Origin: Saccharopolyspora galaxeae
Lineage (GTDB): Bacteria > Actinomycetota > Actinomycetes > Mycobacteriales > Pseudonocardiaceae
Length of the DNA stretch: 64,000 nucleotides
Direction: 5' to 3'
Assembly (NCBI RefSeq): GCF_016526145.1
Contig: NZ_JADDUE010000003.1
Span: forward strand, 1 to 64,000
In this document: piece after piece, positions 26,945 through 35,738 of the stretch
Numbering within the stretch: position 1 is the first letter of the stretch
Layout: each line of letters opens with the position of its first letter
Program-made: the position numbers and the translations under genes
The notes under the pieces: model-generated
What the model saw: only the letters and a program-made list of their open reading frames with translations
Databases searched by the model: none
What the model was told of the DNA's origin: nothing

Positions 26945-28201
26945 TCAATCCCCGACCGGCAGGCTCTCGGCGAGCCGGGTCCAGGTGGCGGTGTCCTCGT
27001 AGCCGTACATCCACAGGTAGACGCCGCGGATACCGGCGCCGCGGGCGACCTCGAACTTCGCCTTCGAGCTGACCGAGTTCTCGAACCACACCTCGTGCTG
27101 CTGCCCCTGCTCGTCGGTGTAGCGGAACCACGGGGTCTGGCTGACCGGGTCGTAGTGCGTCTCGGCCCGGTGCTCGGTCGCGAGCTGGAACGCCTGCAGC
27201 CAGGTCAGGTTCGACCCCCGGTCACCGACCCAGTCGTAGCCGTACAGCGGCACGCCCAGCACGATCCGCTCCGGCGGGATCTGCGACTTGGCGTAGTCGA
27301 CGATCTCGCGGACCCAGCCGATCGGCGCGATCGGCCCGGGCGGCGAGGTGCCCCAGTGGTAGTCGTAGGCCATCAGCCGGACCTGGTCGGCCGCCCTGCC
27401 GATCGCGGCGTAGTCCTGCGCGACGTTGCGCTCGTCGTAGCCGGCGTCGCTGGCCTTCGCGAACACCGCCACCGACAGCGTTTTGTCCTTGGCGTGCAAC
27501 GCGTTGCCGAGGTCGGTGACGAAGCGGCTGAACACTTCCCGGTCACCGGCCCGCAGGTTCTCGTAGTCGATGTCGATGCCTTCGTAGTCCTCGCGCTCGA
27601 CCAGCTCGACGATCTCCCGGACGTGCCGGTCGCGCAGCCGCGGGTCGTGCAGCACCCGCGCGACCGGTTCGTAGGACCAGCGGCCGTCGGTGATGTTGGC
27701 CAGCGAAGGCACCAGCGGAACCCCGGCGTCGCGGAGCTTCTCGACCTGGCCGGCCACCTCCGCCGCGCGGTCCGGCGGGTATTGCCGGGTGACCGATCCG
27801 TCCCCGCCGAGACCGTAGATCCACGGCGAGACCTCGTTCACCGAGTCCTTGTTGGACACCACCGTGCTGGTGCCCGCCTGCAGGTTCCAGAACGGCAGCG
27901 ACGCCACCACCAGCGTCTCCGGCCGCGCCGGTGCGGTGATCCGCGGAATGGCCATCACGACCACCAGCAGGGCCGCGAGCGCGATGAGCCCGATGAACCA
28001 GATCGAGCCGCCGAGGTGGCGCATCCGGCGGGCGCGGGGACTGTGCGCGTGATCGGCGTCCTCGTCCGGCGGCTGCGGTTCGCCGGGACCCGCCCTGCCG
28101 CGCCACCACGCGGCGAGTGGCGCGAACAGCCGGTTCCGGCGGCGTTCCGGCTCGGTGACCTCGACATGTCGTTCTCCCTCCCGAACCCCGTCGTCGTGCA
28201 T
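26945..28201 (-). CDS. Membrane-anchored GH18 glycosidase (YaaH/SleL-like)
   Basis: A 418-residue type II membrane protein. It has a cytoplasmic basic/proline-rich N terminus, one membrane helix (about 65-85, IWFIGLIALAALLVVVMAI) and an extracellular GH18 barrel. The catalytic motif D-x2-D-x-D-x-E is seen as YEGIDIDYEN. Other landmarks are WIYGLGG, AYDYHWGTSPPGP and LGVPLYGYDW. There are no LysM repeats. Relatives cleave peptidoglycan or beta-1,4-GlcNAc polymers. ATG 28201 lies 10 nt after the stop of the epimerase gene. Placed next to a GT2 synthase it may trim or release the polymer, as the hydrolase domain of PgaB does. Confidence 0.87.
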   Translation of the reverse strand: MHDDGVREGERHVEVTEPERRRNRLFAPLAAWWRGRAGPGEPQPPDEDADHAHSPRARRMRHLGGSIWFIGLIALAALLVVVMAIPRITAPARPETLVVASLPFWNLQAGTSTVVSNKDSVNEVSPWIYGLGGDGSVTRQYPPDRAAEVAGQVEKLRDAGVPLVPSLANITDGRWSYEPVARVLHDPRLRDRHVREIVELVEREDYEGIDIDYENLRAGDREVFSRFVTDLGNALHAKDKTLSVAVFAKASDAGYDERNVAQDYAAIGRAADQVRLMAYDYHWGTSPPGPIAPIGWVREIVDYAKSQIPPERIVLGVPLYGYDWVGDRGSNLTWLQAFQLATEHRAETHYDPVSQTPWFRYTDEQGQQHEVWFENSVSSKAKFEVARGAGIRGVYLWMYGYEDTATWTRLAESLPVGD

Positions 28202-28211
28202 GAGGCCCCCG

Positions 28212-29186
28212 CTACGCCGAGACGACCGGGGCCGCGCTGGTCTGCTCGTCGATCACGGCCCGGATGATGTCCTCCAGGCTCCGGGACGGTTGGAAGCCGA
28301 TGAGTTCCCTGGCCCTGGCGCAGTCCGGCACCCGGCGTTGCAGGTCCTCGTAGCCGGGACCATAAGCGTCCTCATAGGACATTCGCGTGATTCCGGCCGT
28401 GGTGCCGGTGAGTTCGATGACCTTGCGCGCCAGGTCCATTATGGACACTTGCTCGTTGCTGCCGATGTTCAGCGCGGTCCCGGTGATCTCGTGCATCCCG
28501 GCCAGCCGAACCAGCGCGGGCACCACGTCGGCGACGTGGCAGAAGCAGCGCACCTGGTGGCCGCTGCCGAACACGGTCAGCGGGCGCCCGGACAGCGCCT
28601 GGCCCACCAGCCGCGGGATGACCATCCCGTAGCGGCCGCTCTGCCGCGGGCCCACGGTGTTGAACAACCGCACGATCACCGCGCTGAGCCCGAGTTCGCG
28701 CACGTAGCAGTAGGTCAGGCTCTCGTCGATCGCCTTGGCCTCGGAGTAGGTCCAGCGGGTCTTCAGCGGTGCGCCGACCAGCCGGTCGTCGTCCTCGTTG
28801 AGCCCCGGTTTGCTGTTCTTGCCGTAGACCTCGCTGGTGGAGGCCACCAGCACCCGCGCGCCCCGGCGGTGCGCGGAGTCGAGCACGTTCTCCGTGCCGT
28901 GCACATTGGTCAGCAGGCTGCGCAGGGTGCGTTCCTGGATGACGAAAGCGCCGACCGCGGCGGCCATGTGGAACACCACGTCCACTTCGGACACCAGGTC
29001 GTCCACCAGGGTGCCGTCCAGGATGGTGCCGGAGGTGAAGCGGAATTCCGGGGAATCCGCGGGCAGGTTCGCGCGGCTGCCGGTGCTGAGGTCGTCGAGG
29101 CCGAGCACCTCGTGCCCGTCCGCGAGCAGGTGCTCGACCAGGTGCGAGCCGATGAACCCGGCCGCGCCGGTGACCAGTGCCTTCAT
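28212..29186 (-). CDS. NAD-dependent epimerase/dehydratase (extended SDR)
   Basis: A 324-residue extended SDR acting on nucleotide sugars. It shows the NAD-binding GAAGFIGSHL at the N terminus, the STSEVYG active-site segment, the catalytic YSEAK (Y-x3-K), and RLFNTVGPRQSGRYGMVIPR. It resembles UDP-glucose/UDP-GlcNAc 4-epimerases and UDP-glucuronate decarboxylases. With a UDP-sugar dehydrogenase in the same operon, a UDP-uronate epimerase or UDP-xylose synthase role is possible. The ATG at 29186 overlaps the stop of the preceding GT4 gene by 4 nt. Confidence 0.88.
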   Translation of the reverse strand: MKALVTGAAGFIGSHLVEHLLADGHEVLGLDDLSTGSRANLPADSPEFRFTSGTILDGTLVDDLVSEVDVVFHMAAAVGAFVIQERTLRSLLTNVHGTENVLDSAHRRGARVLVASTSEVYGKNSKPGLNEDDDRLVGAPLKTRWTYSEAKAIDESLTYCYVRELGLSAVIVRLFNTVGPRQSGRYGMVIPRLVGQALSGRPLTVFGSGHQVRCFCHVADVVPALVRLAGMHEITGTALNIGSNEQVSIMDLARKVIELTGTTAGITRMSYEDAYGPGYEDLQRRVPDCARARELIGFQPSRSLEDIIRAVIDEQTSAAPVVSA

Positions 29187-30307
29187 CGCACACCACCGCC
29201 CTCGCGCGCGGCGACCGGCGTCCCGGACCGCGCGCCGAGCCGCTCGTAGAGGTCGTCGATGCGGCCGGTGACCGCCTCGATGCCGTAGAGCTCGCGGATC
29301 ACCGGCACGTCCATCCGGGACCGGCGATCGGTGACCTCCGCGGTGATCTCCTTGCGCAGCGCGTCCACCTCGCCGGGCACCTGCCGGGCGCGGTCGGTGC
29401 GGACGCCGGCCAGCGCCGGGCAGGTCGTGTAGAGCACGGGCATCCCGTTGCCCAGCGCCTCCAGCACCGACAAGCCGAAGGTCTCCTGCGCGGAGGAAGC
29501 CACGAACAGGTCGAACGCGGAGAACATCGCCGAGACGTCGTGCCGCTCCCCGGCGAAGATGACGTGCCTGCGCACGCCGAGCTGCTCGGCCAGGGCCTCC
29601 AGCCGCGCGCGCTCGGCGCCGTCGCCGACCACCAGCAGCTTGCCGCCCTCCCCCAGCAGCGGCGCGGCCGCCTCGATCACCATGTCGAAGCGCTTGTTCG
29701 GGTCCAGCCGCCCGAGCAGGCCGATGACGTGCGCGCGGTCGTCGATGCCGTGCTCGCCGCGCACCCGCGCCCGCGCGGCCGGGTCGAACGCGACCCGGTC
29801 GAAGTCGACCCCGTTCGGAATCATCGTGATCTTGCCGCGGCGCACGCCCCAGGCGGCCAGCCGGTCCGCGACGGTCGGCGAGACCGCGATGGTGGCTTGC
29901 GCGAACAGGTCGGTGCCGAGGTAGAGCGCGCGCACTCCGGCGGTCATCCGCCGCCGCTCCAGGTGCGTCTCGCCGATGGAGTGCTCGGTGCCGACCACCA
30001 CCGGCGTCCCGGCCAGCTTCGCGGCGAGCTTGCCGTACACGCACGCCCGGTACAGGTGGGTGTGCACCACGTCGTAGCCGCCTTCGCGGATCAGCGCGCG
30101 AAGCTTCGGCAGCGCGCTGAGCTGGGTGTTGCTGCTCATCCCCAGATCGCGCACCCGCGGCCCGTCGCCGGTGATCATGCTCGCGACGTCACCGGCGTTG
30201 TAGAGCGCGAGCACCTCGGCGTCGTGCCTGGTGTGCTGCAGGATCGAGCGCAGCTGCAACTCGGCGCCACCGACCGCCAGGCCGGTGATCACGTGCAGAA
30301 CTTTCAT
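29183..30307 (-). CDS. GT4-family glycosyltransferase
   Basis: A 374-residue GT-B enzyme. It has VITGLAVGGAELQLRSIL at the N terminus, YDVVHTHLYRACVYGKLAA, PNGVDFDRV, LGRLDPNKRFDMVIEAA, and the donor site SSAQETFGLSVLEALGNGMPVLYT. Typical of hexosyltransferases extending an undecaprenyl-linked repeat unit. It overlaps both neighbours by ATGA (start with the phosphoglycosyltransferase stop, stop with the epimerase start), so all three are translationally coupled. Confidence 0.9.
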   Translation of the reverse strand: MKVLHVITGLAVGGAELQLRSILQHTRHDAEVLALYNAGDVASMITGDGPRVRDLGMSSNTQLSALPKLRALIREGGYDVVHTHLYRACVYGKLAAKLAGTPVVVGTEHSIGETHLERRRMTAGVRALYLGTDLFAQATIAVSPTVADRLAAWGVRRGKITMIPNGVDFDRVAFDPAARARVRGEHGIDDRAHVIGLLGRLDPNKRFDMVIEAAAPLLGEGGKLLVVGDGAERARLEALAEQLGVRRHVIFAGERHDVSAMFSAFDLFVASSAQETFGLSVLEALGNGMPVLYTTCPALAGVRTDRARQVPGEVDALRKEITAEVTDRRSRMDVPVIRELYGIEAVTGRIDDLYERLGARSGTPVAAREGGGVR

Positions 30308-31680
30308 CGTCGTACTCCCCCCATCGCGGCGGCCAGCACCGCAACCGCGGTCCTGGCCACTACCATTACGTCCAGCCACGGCGACCAGTTCTCGATGTAG
30401 CGGTTGTCGAATTCGGCGCGGTCGGGGATCGAGGTGTCCCCGTGCAGCCCGTGCACCTGCGCCCAGCCGGTCATGCCGCCGGGAACCCGGTGGCGGTCGG
30501 CGTAGCGCGGCAGTTCGCGGCTGAAGCGCTCGGCGTAGCAGGGCCGTTCCGGGCGCGGCCCGACGATCGACATCCGCCCCCGCAGCACGTGCGTCAGCTG
30601 CGGCAATTCGTCGAAGTGCGTGCCGCGCAGCCACCGTCCCAGCACGCTCGTGTCCTTTTTGGACACGGTCCAGCCCTGTCCGGCTCCGCGGGCCACGGTG
30701 CGGATCTTGACCACTTCGGTGCTGCGCCCGGCTCCGGTGACGCGGCGCTGCCGGAAGAACGCGGTGCCGCCACCCAGCCGCACCGCCAGCGCCGAGGTCA
30801 GCAGCAGCGGCGCCAGCAGCACCAGCAGAGCTGCGGCCAGCACGACGTCGAAGATCCGCTTGGCCACCTTCGCCGCAGCGCTGTGGGTCCAGCGCCGCAG
30901 CGGCACCACCGGCACTCCCCACACCTCGTCCAAGCTGGCCTGCGGCAACGCCACGCCGAGTTCGTGCAGCCGCGGGACCACGCACACGTCGGCGGGCAGC
31001 GGGCGGCAAGCACGCACGATCGCCACCAGGTCCGCTTCGGACTCGCACAGCAGCACGCGGGTGATGCGGTGCCTGGCGACCACTTCGCCGAGCTGGGCAG
31101 CACGCCCCAGCACCGGAACATCGCGCCGCGGGCCGTCGTCGAGGAAACCCTCCGGCAGCAGTCCGAGTTCGGGGTGTTCGCGCAGCGCCCGGTAGATCCG
31201 CAGACCGAGATCCGATGCACCGACGATCACCGTCGGCTGCAGCAGCAACCCGCGCCGGTGCACCGACCGGAGCACTCCGCACACCGCGCCCCGGAACACC
31301 ACGAGCACGCCTGCTCCGGTGCAGCCGAGCCACATCGGCGGCGTCCACGGCAGCAGCAGCACCGCCGGGCACGCCGCCGAGATCGCCAACCGCGGAATCT
31401 GGTCGCCGACTCGCAGGCAGATCCGGCTGCGGTGCTGGCCCTCGGCCGCCAGCACCGCCAGCACCGCCACGCCGTAGACGACGCCGGTCCACACCGCGGC
31501 CCCGGAGACGGCGACGGCCACGACCAGCGCCACCGCGTCCGCCGCGGGCAGCAGCACCAGCGGCAGCAGTCGCGGCATCCGGCCGGACGCCTGCTCCGGG
31601 CAGGTCACCCGGCCGGTCGGCGACCGCCGCACCCGAATCGGGTCGGCGACCGCCGCGGTCCGCGGCTCGGCAAGACTCAT
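30304..31680 (-). CDS. Polyprenyl-phosphate sugar-1-phosphate transferase (WbaP-type)
   Basis: A 458-residue initiating phosphoglycosyltransferase. The N-terminal half has about four membrane helices and a CoA-binding-like Rossmann region (VIVGASDLGLRIYRAL). The C-terminal catalytic domain begins KRIFDVVLAAALLVLLAP. It carries RQRRVTGAGRSTEVVKIRT, the catalytic-type FDELPQL and SIVGPRPERP, and ends GMTGWAQVHG. It moves sugar-1-phosphate from a nucleotide sugar to undecaprenyl phosphate, the first step of heteropolysaccharide assembly. ATG 31680 overlaps the FAD gene stop. Its presence alongside a GT2 synthase implies either two polymers or a branched product. Confidence 0.92.
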   Translation of the reverse strand: MSLAEPRTAAVADPIRVRRSPTGRVTCPEQASGRMPRLLPLVLLPAADAVALVVAVAVSGAAVWTGVVYGVAVLAVLAAEGQHRSRICLRVGDQIPRLAISAACPAVLLLPWTPPMWLGCTGAGVLVVFRGAVCGVLRSVHRRGLLLQPTVIVGASDLGLRIYRALREHPELGLLPEGFLDDGPRRDVPVLGRAAQLGEVVARHRITRVLLCESEADLVAIVRACRPLPADVCVVPRLHELGVALPQASLDEVWGVPVVPLRRWTHSAAAKVAKRIFDVVLAAALLVLLAPLLLTSALAVRLGGGTAFFRQRRVTGAGRSTEVVKIRTVARGAGQGWTVSKKDTSVLGRWLRGTHFDELPQLTHVLRGRMSIVGPRPERPCYAERFSRELPRYADRHRVPGGMTGWAQVHGLHGDTSIPDRAEFDNRYIENWSPWLDVMVVARTAVAVLAAAMGGVRR

Positions 31681-32918
31681 CCGGTCAGCCCTCCCGTGAC
31701 CTCCGGAGCGCGCGAACGCCCGCGCACGCCCGCGGCCAGCTTGCCGCTGACCCGGCGCACCGCGTGATCGGCGCCGTAGACGAACCGCATCACCGGGCCG
31801 TGGCTCGGCGCGACGGCCGCACCGACGAAGAACAATCCCGGCACCGAGGACTCGTAGTGCGCATCCACCCGCGGAGTCCGCGCCAGCGTCCGCACCTGCG
31901 AGCGCAGCCGCGAGTTGACGAACCCGAGCCGCTCCAGATCCGGCGGGTAGCCGGTGGCGCAGATGACGTGCTCGGCGGTGAACTCGCGCCCGCCACCGCC
32001 GAACGTGCGCACCCCCACCGTCACCGCGTCGCCGTCCGGTTTCGCCCAGTCCACGGTGTGTCCGACGTGCACCGGCAGCACACCTTCGACGCGGCTGCGC
32101 AGCCACCACGCCCCGGCCGGGCCGAGCGCGGTGCGCGCCCGGAACACCCGGGTGCTTTCCGGCAGGTGCCGGAAAAGGTCGGGGTGCTCGGAGTAGAACC
32201 AGGTCGACAGGCCGGAGCCGAGACCGGCTTCCGGTTCCCTCATCCGGCGCCACAGCGGGCGGTCCGGCAGCAGCGGCCGCCCGTTCCACGCCACGCTGCG
32301 GGCGCGCGCGATCAGCCGCACGTCGGCGCCGCCTTCGTGCAGCAACGCGGCGGATTCCAGCGCCGACTGGCCCGCGCCGACCACCAGCACCCGGCGTCCC
32401 TCGAAGCCGGCGAGGTCGGCGTGCTCCGAGCTGTGCGAGCACAACTCCGGAGGCAGGTCGGAGAAGACTTCCGGAATCCGCGGGAAGTGCTGCACTCCCG
32501 CGGCCACCACGACCGCGCGGGCGCGCGCCCGGCCGCCGTCGGCCAGTTCCAGCTCGAACGCCCCGCCGCGCCGGTCGATGTCGTCGACCAGCACTTCTTC
32601 CACGTCCAGGCCGCGCTGTTCGCGGAACCAGTCGGCGTAGGCGATGAAGTTGTCCAACGACACCGGAACCCCGTAATCGGCGTAGCCGCGGCCGGTCTCC
32701 TGGCAGAAGTTCCGCAGCGTGTGCGAACCGTCCGGATCGGACAGGTTCGAGGCGAAACCTTGGGATTTCAGGTACATCCCGCGCGGCATCTTGGTGCGCC
32801 ACAGGTCCATCGGGTGGCCGAACTGCCGGTACCGGACCCCGGCGGCGCGCAGGTGCGCCGCCAGCGACAGTCCGTACGGCCCCGCGCCGACCACGGCGAC
32901 GTCGACGGTTTCGTTCAT
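31677..32918 (-). CDS. FAD/NAD(P)-binding monooxygenase-like oxidoreductase
   Basis: A 413-residue flavoprotein of the N-hydroxylase/BVMO-like superfamily. The FAD-binding GAGPYGLSLAAHL is near residue 11. A second dinucleotide motif VLVVGAGQSALESA lies mid-protein, and CATGYPPDL is the ATG-type hinge near the C-terminal third. The segment SNLSDPDGSHTLRNFCQE resembles L-lysine/ornithine N-monooxygenases. The start at 32918 overlaps the ATP-grasp stop (TGATG). Substrate unknown. Such an enzyme is unusual inside an exopolysaccharide operon; it may oxidise an amine or amino-acid substituent prepared by the adjacent ligase. Confidence 0.82.
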   Translation of the reverse strand: MNETVDVAVVGAGPYGLSLAAHLRAAGVRYRQFGHPMDLWRTKMPRGMYLKSQGFASNLSDPDGSHTLRNFCQETGRGYADYGVPVSLDNFIAYADWFREQRGLDVEEVLVDDIDRRGGAFELELADGGRARARAVVVAAGVQHFPRIPEVFSDLPPELCSHSSEHADLAGFEGRRVLVVGAGQSALESAALLHEGGADVRLIARARSVAWNGRPLLPDRPLWRRMREPEAGLGSGLSTWFYSEHPDLFRHLPESTRVFRARTALGPAGAWWLRSRVEGVLPVHVGHTVDWAKPDGDAVTVGVRTFGGGGREFTAEHVICATGYPPDLERLGFVNSRLRSQVRTLARTPRVDAHYESSVPGLFFVGAAVAPSHGPVMRFVYGADHAVRRVSGKLAAGVRGRSRAPEVTGGLTG

Positions 32919-34240
32919 CAGCGATCCTCCTTGACTGCGTACGGCGTCCGTCCCCGATGCCGGCTGCCGCCATCGCGTCCGCGTTCCTCGTAGCGCGGCG
33001 GGTCCACCAACCGCTTCCCCGGCTTCGCGCCGAACCTCCGGGTGAGCGCGCGCCTGCCCATCCACACGCACATCAGCGCGAACGGCGCGAGGTCGTCGCG
33101 GGCGAACCACGCCACTTCGTCCACCCGCCGCAGCGACCGCAGCCAGTCCCGCAGCCGCAGGTCGCCGCGCCGCCAGTAGCTCAGCGCGCCGAGCGGGTCG
33201 TAGTTCTCCACCAGGAAGCTGCGGCCCACCGGCGGCAGTCCTTCCGCGACCCGCTGCCCGGTCAGGTCCAGGTAGGCCGCCAGCGCCACGTCGATGCCCG
33301 CGGAATCGCGGAACAGCCGGAACTGCGCGCCCAGCCGCGGGTTGAAGTCCAGCAGCTTGTAGCGCCCGTCCCGGTGGTCGAAGCGGAAGTCCAGATCCGC
33401 GATCCCCCGGAAGTCCAGCCGCTTCAGCAGCTCGGTCGCCTGCCCGCGCAGCAACGTGTTCGACGTGCAGCGCCCGAAAGTGGTCAGGCCGGCATGCGCC
33501 GGGTAGGACCGCGCCTTGACCCCGGTGAACGCCGGGCGGCAGCCGGCGGAGCCGCGGTATCCGTGGAAGAACCAGTCGTTTCCCGCGCCGCCGGGCAGGA
33601 ACTCCTGCAGCATCAACCGGCCTGCGCGCTGCTGTTCGCATTCGCGGGTGAGCGCGAGCAGCTGCGCGCGCTCGCGCACGATCGTCGTGCTGCGCACCTT
33701 CATGGCACCGGTCCACGGCGTGGCCAGTTTGGCGATCAGCGGGAACCCGGCCTCGACGGCGAACTCGATGGCCTCGGCGGTGGTGCCGATCAGCTCCGCG
33801 CGGGGACTGGGCACCTCCAGCTCCCGGCAGACCTGGTGCAACGTGAACTTCCCGGCTACCCGGCGCGGCAATCCGGCGGGCGGCTCGGGGAAGACGAACG
33901 AGCCGCGCAGCGACGAGCCGTGCTCGGCGAGGTGGATGGCGGCGGCGTCATCGGTGGGGATCAGCACCGCGGGCCGTCCGAGCCGCTCGGCCAGCGCCGC
34001 CAGCCCGATGTTGATCCGCTCCGGGTCGTCCGGATCCGGGCGCCAGAGCCAGCGTCCCCGCACGTGGCGGGAATGCGCGGCCGGAGCCGCCGGGTCCTCG
34101 TGCACCGCGTACACCGGCACCCCGGCGCGGCCGAGGCTGCGGATCACGCCGAGTCCGCCGTGGTGCAGCACGTTCGGGTCCAGCTTGAACACCACTGCGG
34201 GCGTGCTGGTGTCGAAGGCAACCGGGTCCGGGACTCGCAT
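32918..34240 (-). CDS. ATP-grasp ligase
   Basis: A 440-residue ATP-grasp protein (carbamoyl-phosphate-synthase-like). It has an N-terminal pre-ATP-grasp domain (HHGGLGVIRSLGRAGVPVYAV), LIPTDDAAAIHLAEHG, lysine-containing nucleotide-binding strands (GFPLIAKLATPW, GRLMLQEFLPGG) and the metal-binding DLDFRFDHRDGRYKLLDFNPRLGAQF split over two strands. Family members join a carboxylate to an amine or thiol through acyl-phosphate. In this operon a uronic acid made by the neighbouring dehydrogenase is a plausible carboxylate; this is inference. It lies 3 nt after the dehydrogenase stop and overlaps the FAD gene. Confidence 0.85.
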   Translation of the reverse strand: MRVPDPVAFDTSTPAVVFKLDPNVLHHGGLGVIRSLGRAGVPVYAVHEDPAAPAAHSRHVRGRWLWRPDPDDPERINIGLAALAERLGRPAVLIPTDDAAAIHLAEHGSSLRGSFVFPEPPAGLPRRVAGKFTLHQVCRELEVPSPRAELIGTTAEAIEFAVEAGFPLIAKLATPWTGAMKVRSTTIVRERAQLLALTRECEQQRAGRLMLQEFLPGGAGNDWFFHGYRGSAGCRPAFTGVKARSYPAHAGLTTFGRCTSNTLLRGQATELLKRLDFRGIADLDFRFDHRDGRYKLLDFNPRLGAQFRLFRDSAGIDVALAAYLDLTGQRVAEGLPPVGRSFLVENYDPLGALSYWRRGDLRLRDWLRSLRRVDEVAWFARDDLAPFALMCVWMGRRALTRRFGAKPGKRLVDPPRYEERGRDGGSRHRGRTPYAVKEDR

Positions 34241-34243
34241 GGC

Positions 34244-35614
34244 TCACACGACCTGCCGGTGCGGGGCCAGGTCGAACTGGTACGTCGCGTCCAGCACCCG
34301 CGGGCAGTCCCCCGCCCAGCCGTAGTCGAAGCCCGGGTGCACGGTGTGCACCACCACCAGGTCCCAGTCCTGGCCGCGCGGGGCGGGTTCGCTGCGCAGC
34401 CGGGAACCGTCGGGCAGCTCGACCTCGTCGATCAGCGGGTCGTGGTAGCGCACGTCCGCGCCCATCCGGTGCAGCTCGGTGATGATCGGCAGCGACGGGG
34501 ATTCGCGCAGGTCCCGGACGCCTGCCTTGTAGCTCACCCCGGCCAGCAGGACCCGCGCGCCCGCGACTTCGCGGCCGGACTCGGCGAGCAGCTGGCCGGC
34601 CCGGTGCACCACCTTCTCGGGACGCTGCTCGATGGAGTGCATCGCCTGCTCGATCACCGGCGCGCCCAGCCCCTGCTCGCGCAGCTGCCACAGCAGGTAG
34701 TGCGGGTCGCACGGGATGCAGTGCCCGCCGACACCGGGTCCGGGGAAGCTGCCGAGGAAGCCGTAGGGCTTGGTGCCCGCGGCGATGGTCACCTCGATGG
34801 GGTCCAGCGCCATCGCGCGGCAGACGTCGGCGACCTCGTTGGCCAGCGCCAGGTTCACCGCGCGGAAGATGTTCTCGTAGAGCTTGGTCAGCTCCGCGGC
34901 TTCCGGCGAGCCGACCAGGTACACCGAGTCGGTCAGGTCACCGATCACCCGCGCCGCCCGTGCCGCGCACTCCGGCGTGACTCCGCCGACGATGCGCGGG
35001 GTTTCGCGCTGCACGTGGTCGTGGTTGCCGGGGTCGATGCGTTCCGGGCTGAACGCGACGTGGATTTCCTTGCCCACCGTCAGCCCGCGCCGCCGCAGCG
35101 GCTCCACCAGCAGGTCCCGCGTGGTGCCGACGAACGTGGTGGAGGTGAGGATGATCGTCTGGCCGGGCCGGGCGTGCGCCACCGCCGTCGCGCAGGCGCC
35201 GCGCAGCGCGGAGAGGTCCGGTACCCGGTCGCCGTCCACCGGCGTCGGCACGCACACCACGATCGCGTCCGCCTCGCCGAGCACCGAGGGGTCTTCGACC
35301 AGTCGCAGCGAGCCGTCGGCGAGCGCGTCGCGCACCAGCTCCCGTTCCGGTTCCGGCAGATCCACGTCGCCGTCGGCGATGGCCCGCAGCCGCGCTTTGC
35401 TCACGTCGACCCCGACGACGCTGGAGCGGCGCGCGGCCAGCCCGCACGCGGTGGGCAGGCCGACGTAGCCCAGACCGAGCACGACCACGGTTTCCTGCCG
35501 TACCGGCGGCGCGTCGCTGACCGGGACGCCCGCCGGTTCGCGGTAGGCGACCAGCCGCTCCGACAGGTGGCGTTCCCGGCCGTTGATCGCCAGGGCCAGT
35601 TGCTGCTGGGTCAC
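34244..35614 (-). CDS. UDP-glucose/UDP-ManNAc-type nucleotide-sugar dehydrogenase
   Basis: A 456-residue dehydrogenase that oxidises a UDP-sugar twice to the uronic acid. NAD-binding GLGYVGLPTACGLA (47-60), central EAAELTKLYENIFRAVNLALANE with the catalytic-type Lys, and the catalytic cysteine C299 in GPGVGGHCIPCDP. The C-terminal UDP-binding region contains LAGVSYKAGVRDLRESPS. The IPCDPHY version leans to the UDP-N-acetyl-mannosaminuronate/UDP-N-acetyl-glucosamine dehydrogenase subgroup, but UDP-glucose is not excluded. GTG 35614 has GGGGGAGGG upstream. It provides the acidic sugar for the polymer. Confidence 0.9.
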   Translation of the reverse strand: MTQQQLALAINGRERHLSERLVAYREPAGVPVSDAPPVRQETVVVLGLGYVGLPTACGLAARRSSVVGVDVSKARLRAIADGDVDLPEPERELVRDALADGSLRLVEDPSVLGEADAIVVCVPTPVDGDRVPDLSALRGACATAVAHARPGQTIILTSTTFVGTTRDLLVEPLRRRGLTVGKEIHVAFSPERIDPGNHDHVQRETPRIVGGVTPECAARAARVIGDLTDSVYLVGSPEAAELTKLYENIFRAVNLALANEVADVCRAMALDPIEVTIAAGTKPYGFLGSFPGPGVGGHCIPCDPHYLLWQLREQGLGAPVIEQAMHSIEQRPEKVVHRAGQLLAESGREVAGARVLLAGVSYKAGVRDLRESPSLPIITELHRMGADVRYHDPLIDEVELPDGSRLRSEPAPRGQDWDLVVVHTVHPGFDYGWAGDCPRVLDATYQFDLAPHRQVV

Positions 35615-35738
35615 GTTGCCCTCCCCCGAGATTCACCTGGTCGCCGCGGCCCCCGCGCCGGGCTGCCCGCGCCTTCGCGGCTGACGACACAGTCGCAGCT
35701 CAGGGCCGAAGGACCCTCCCGCAACAGCGGTAGTGGCC

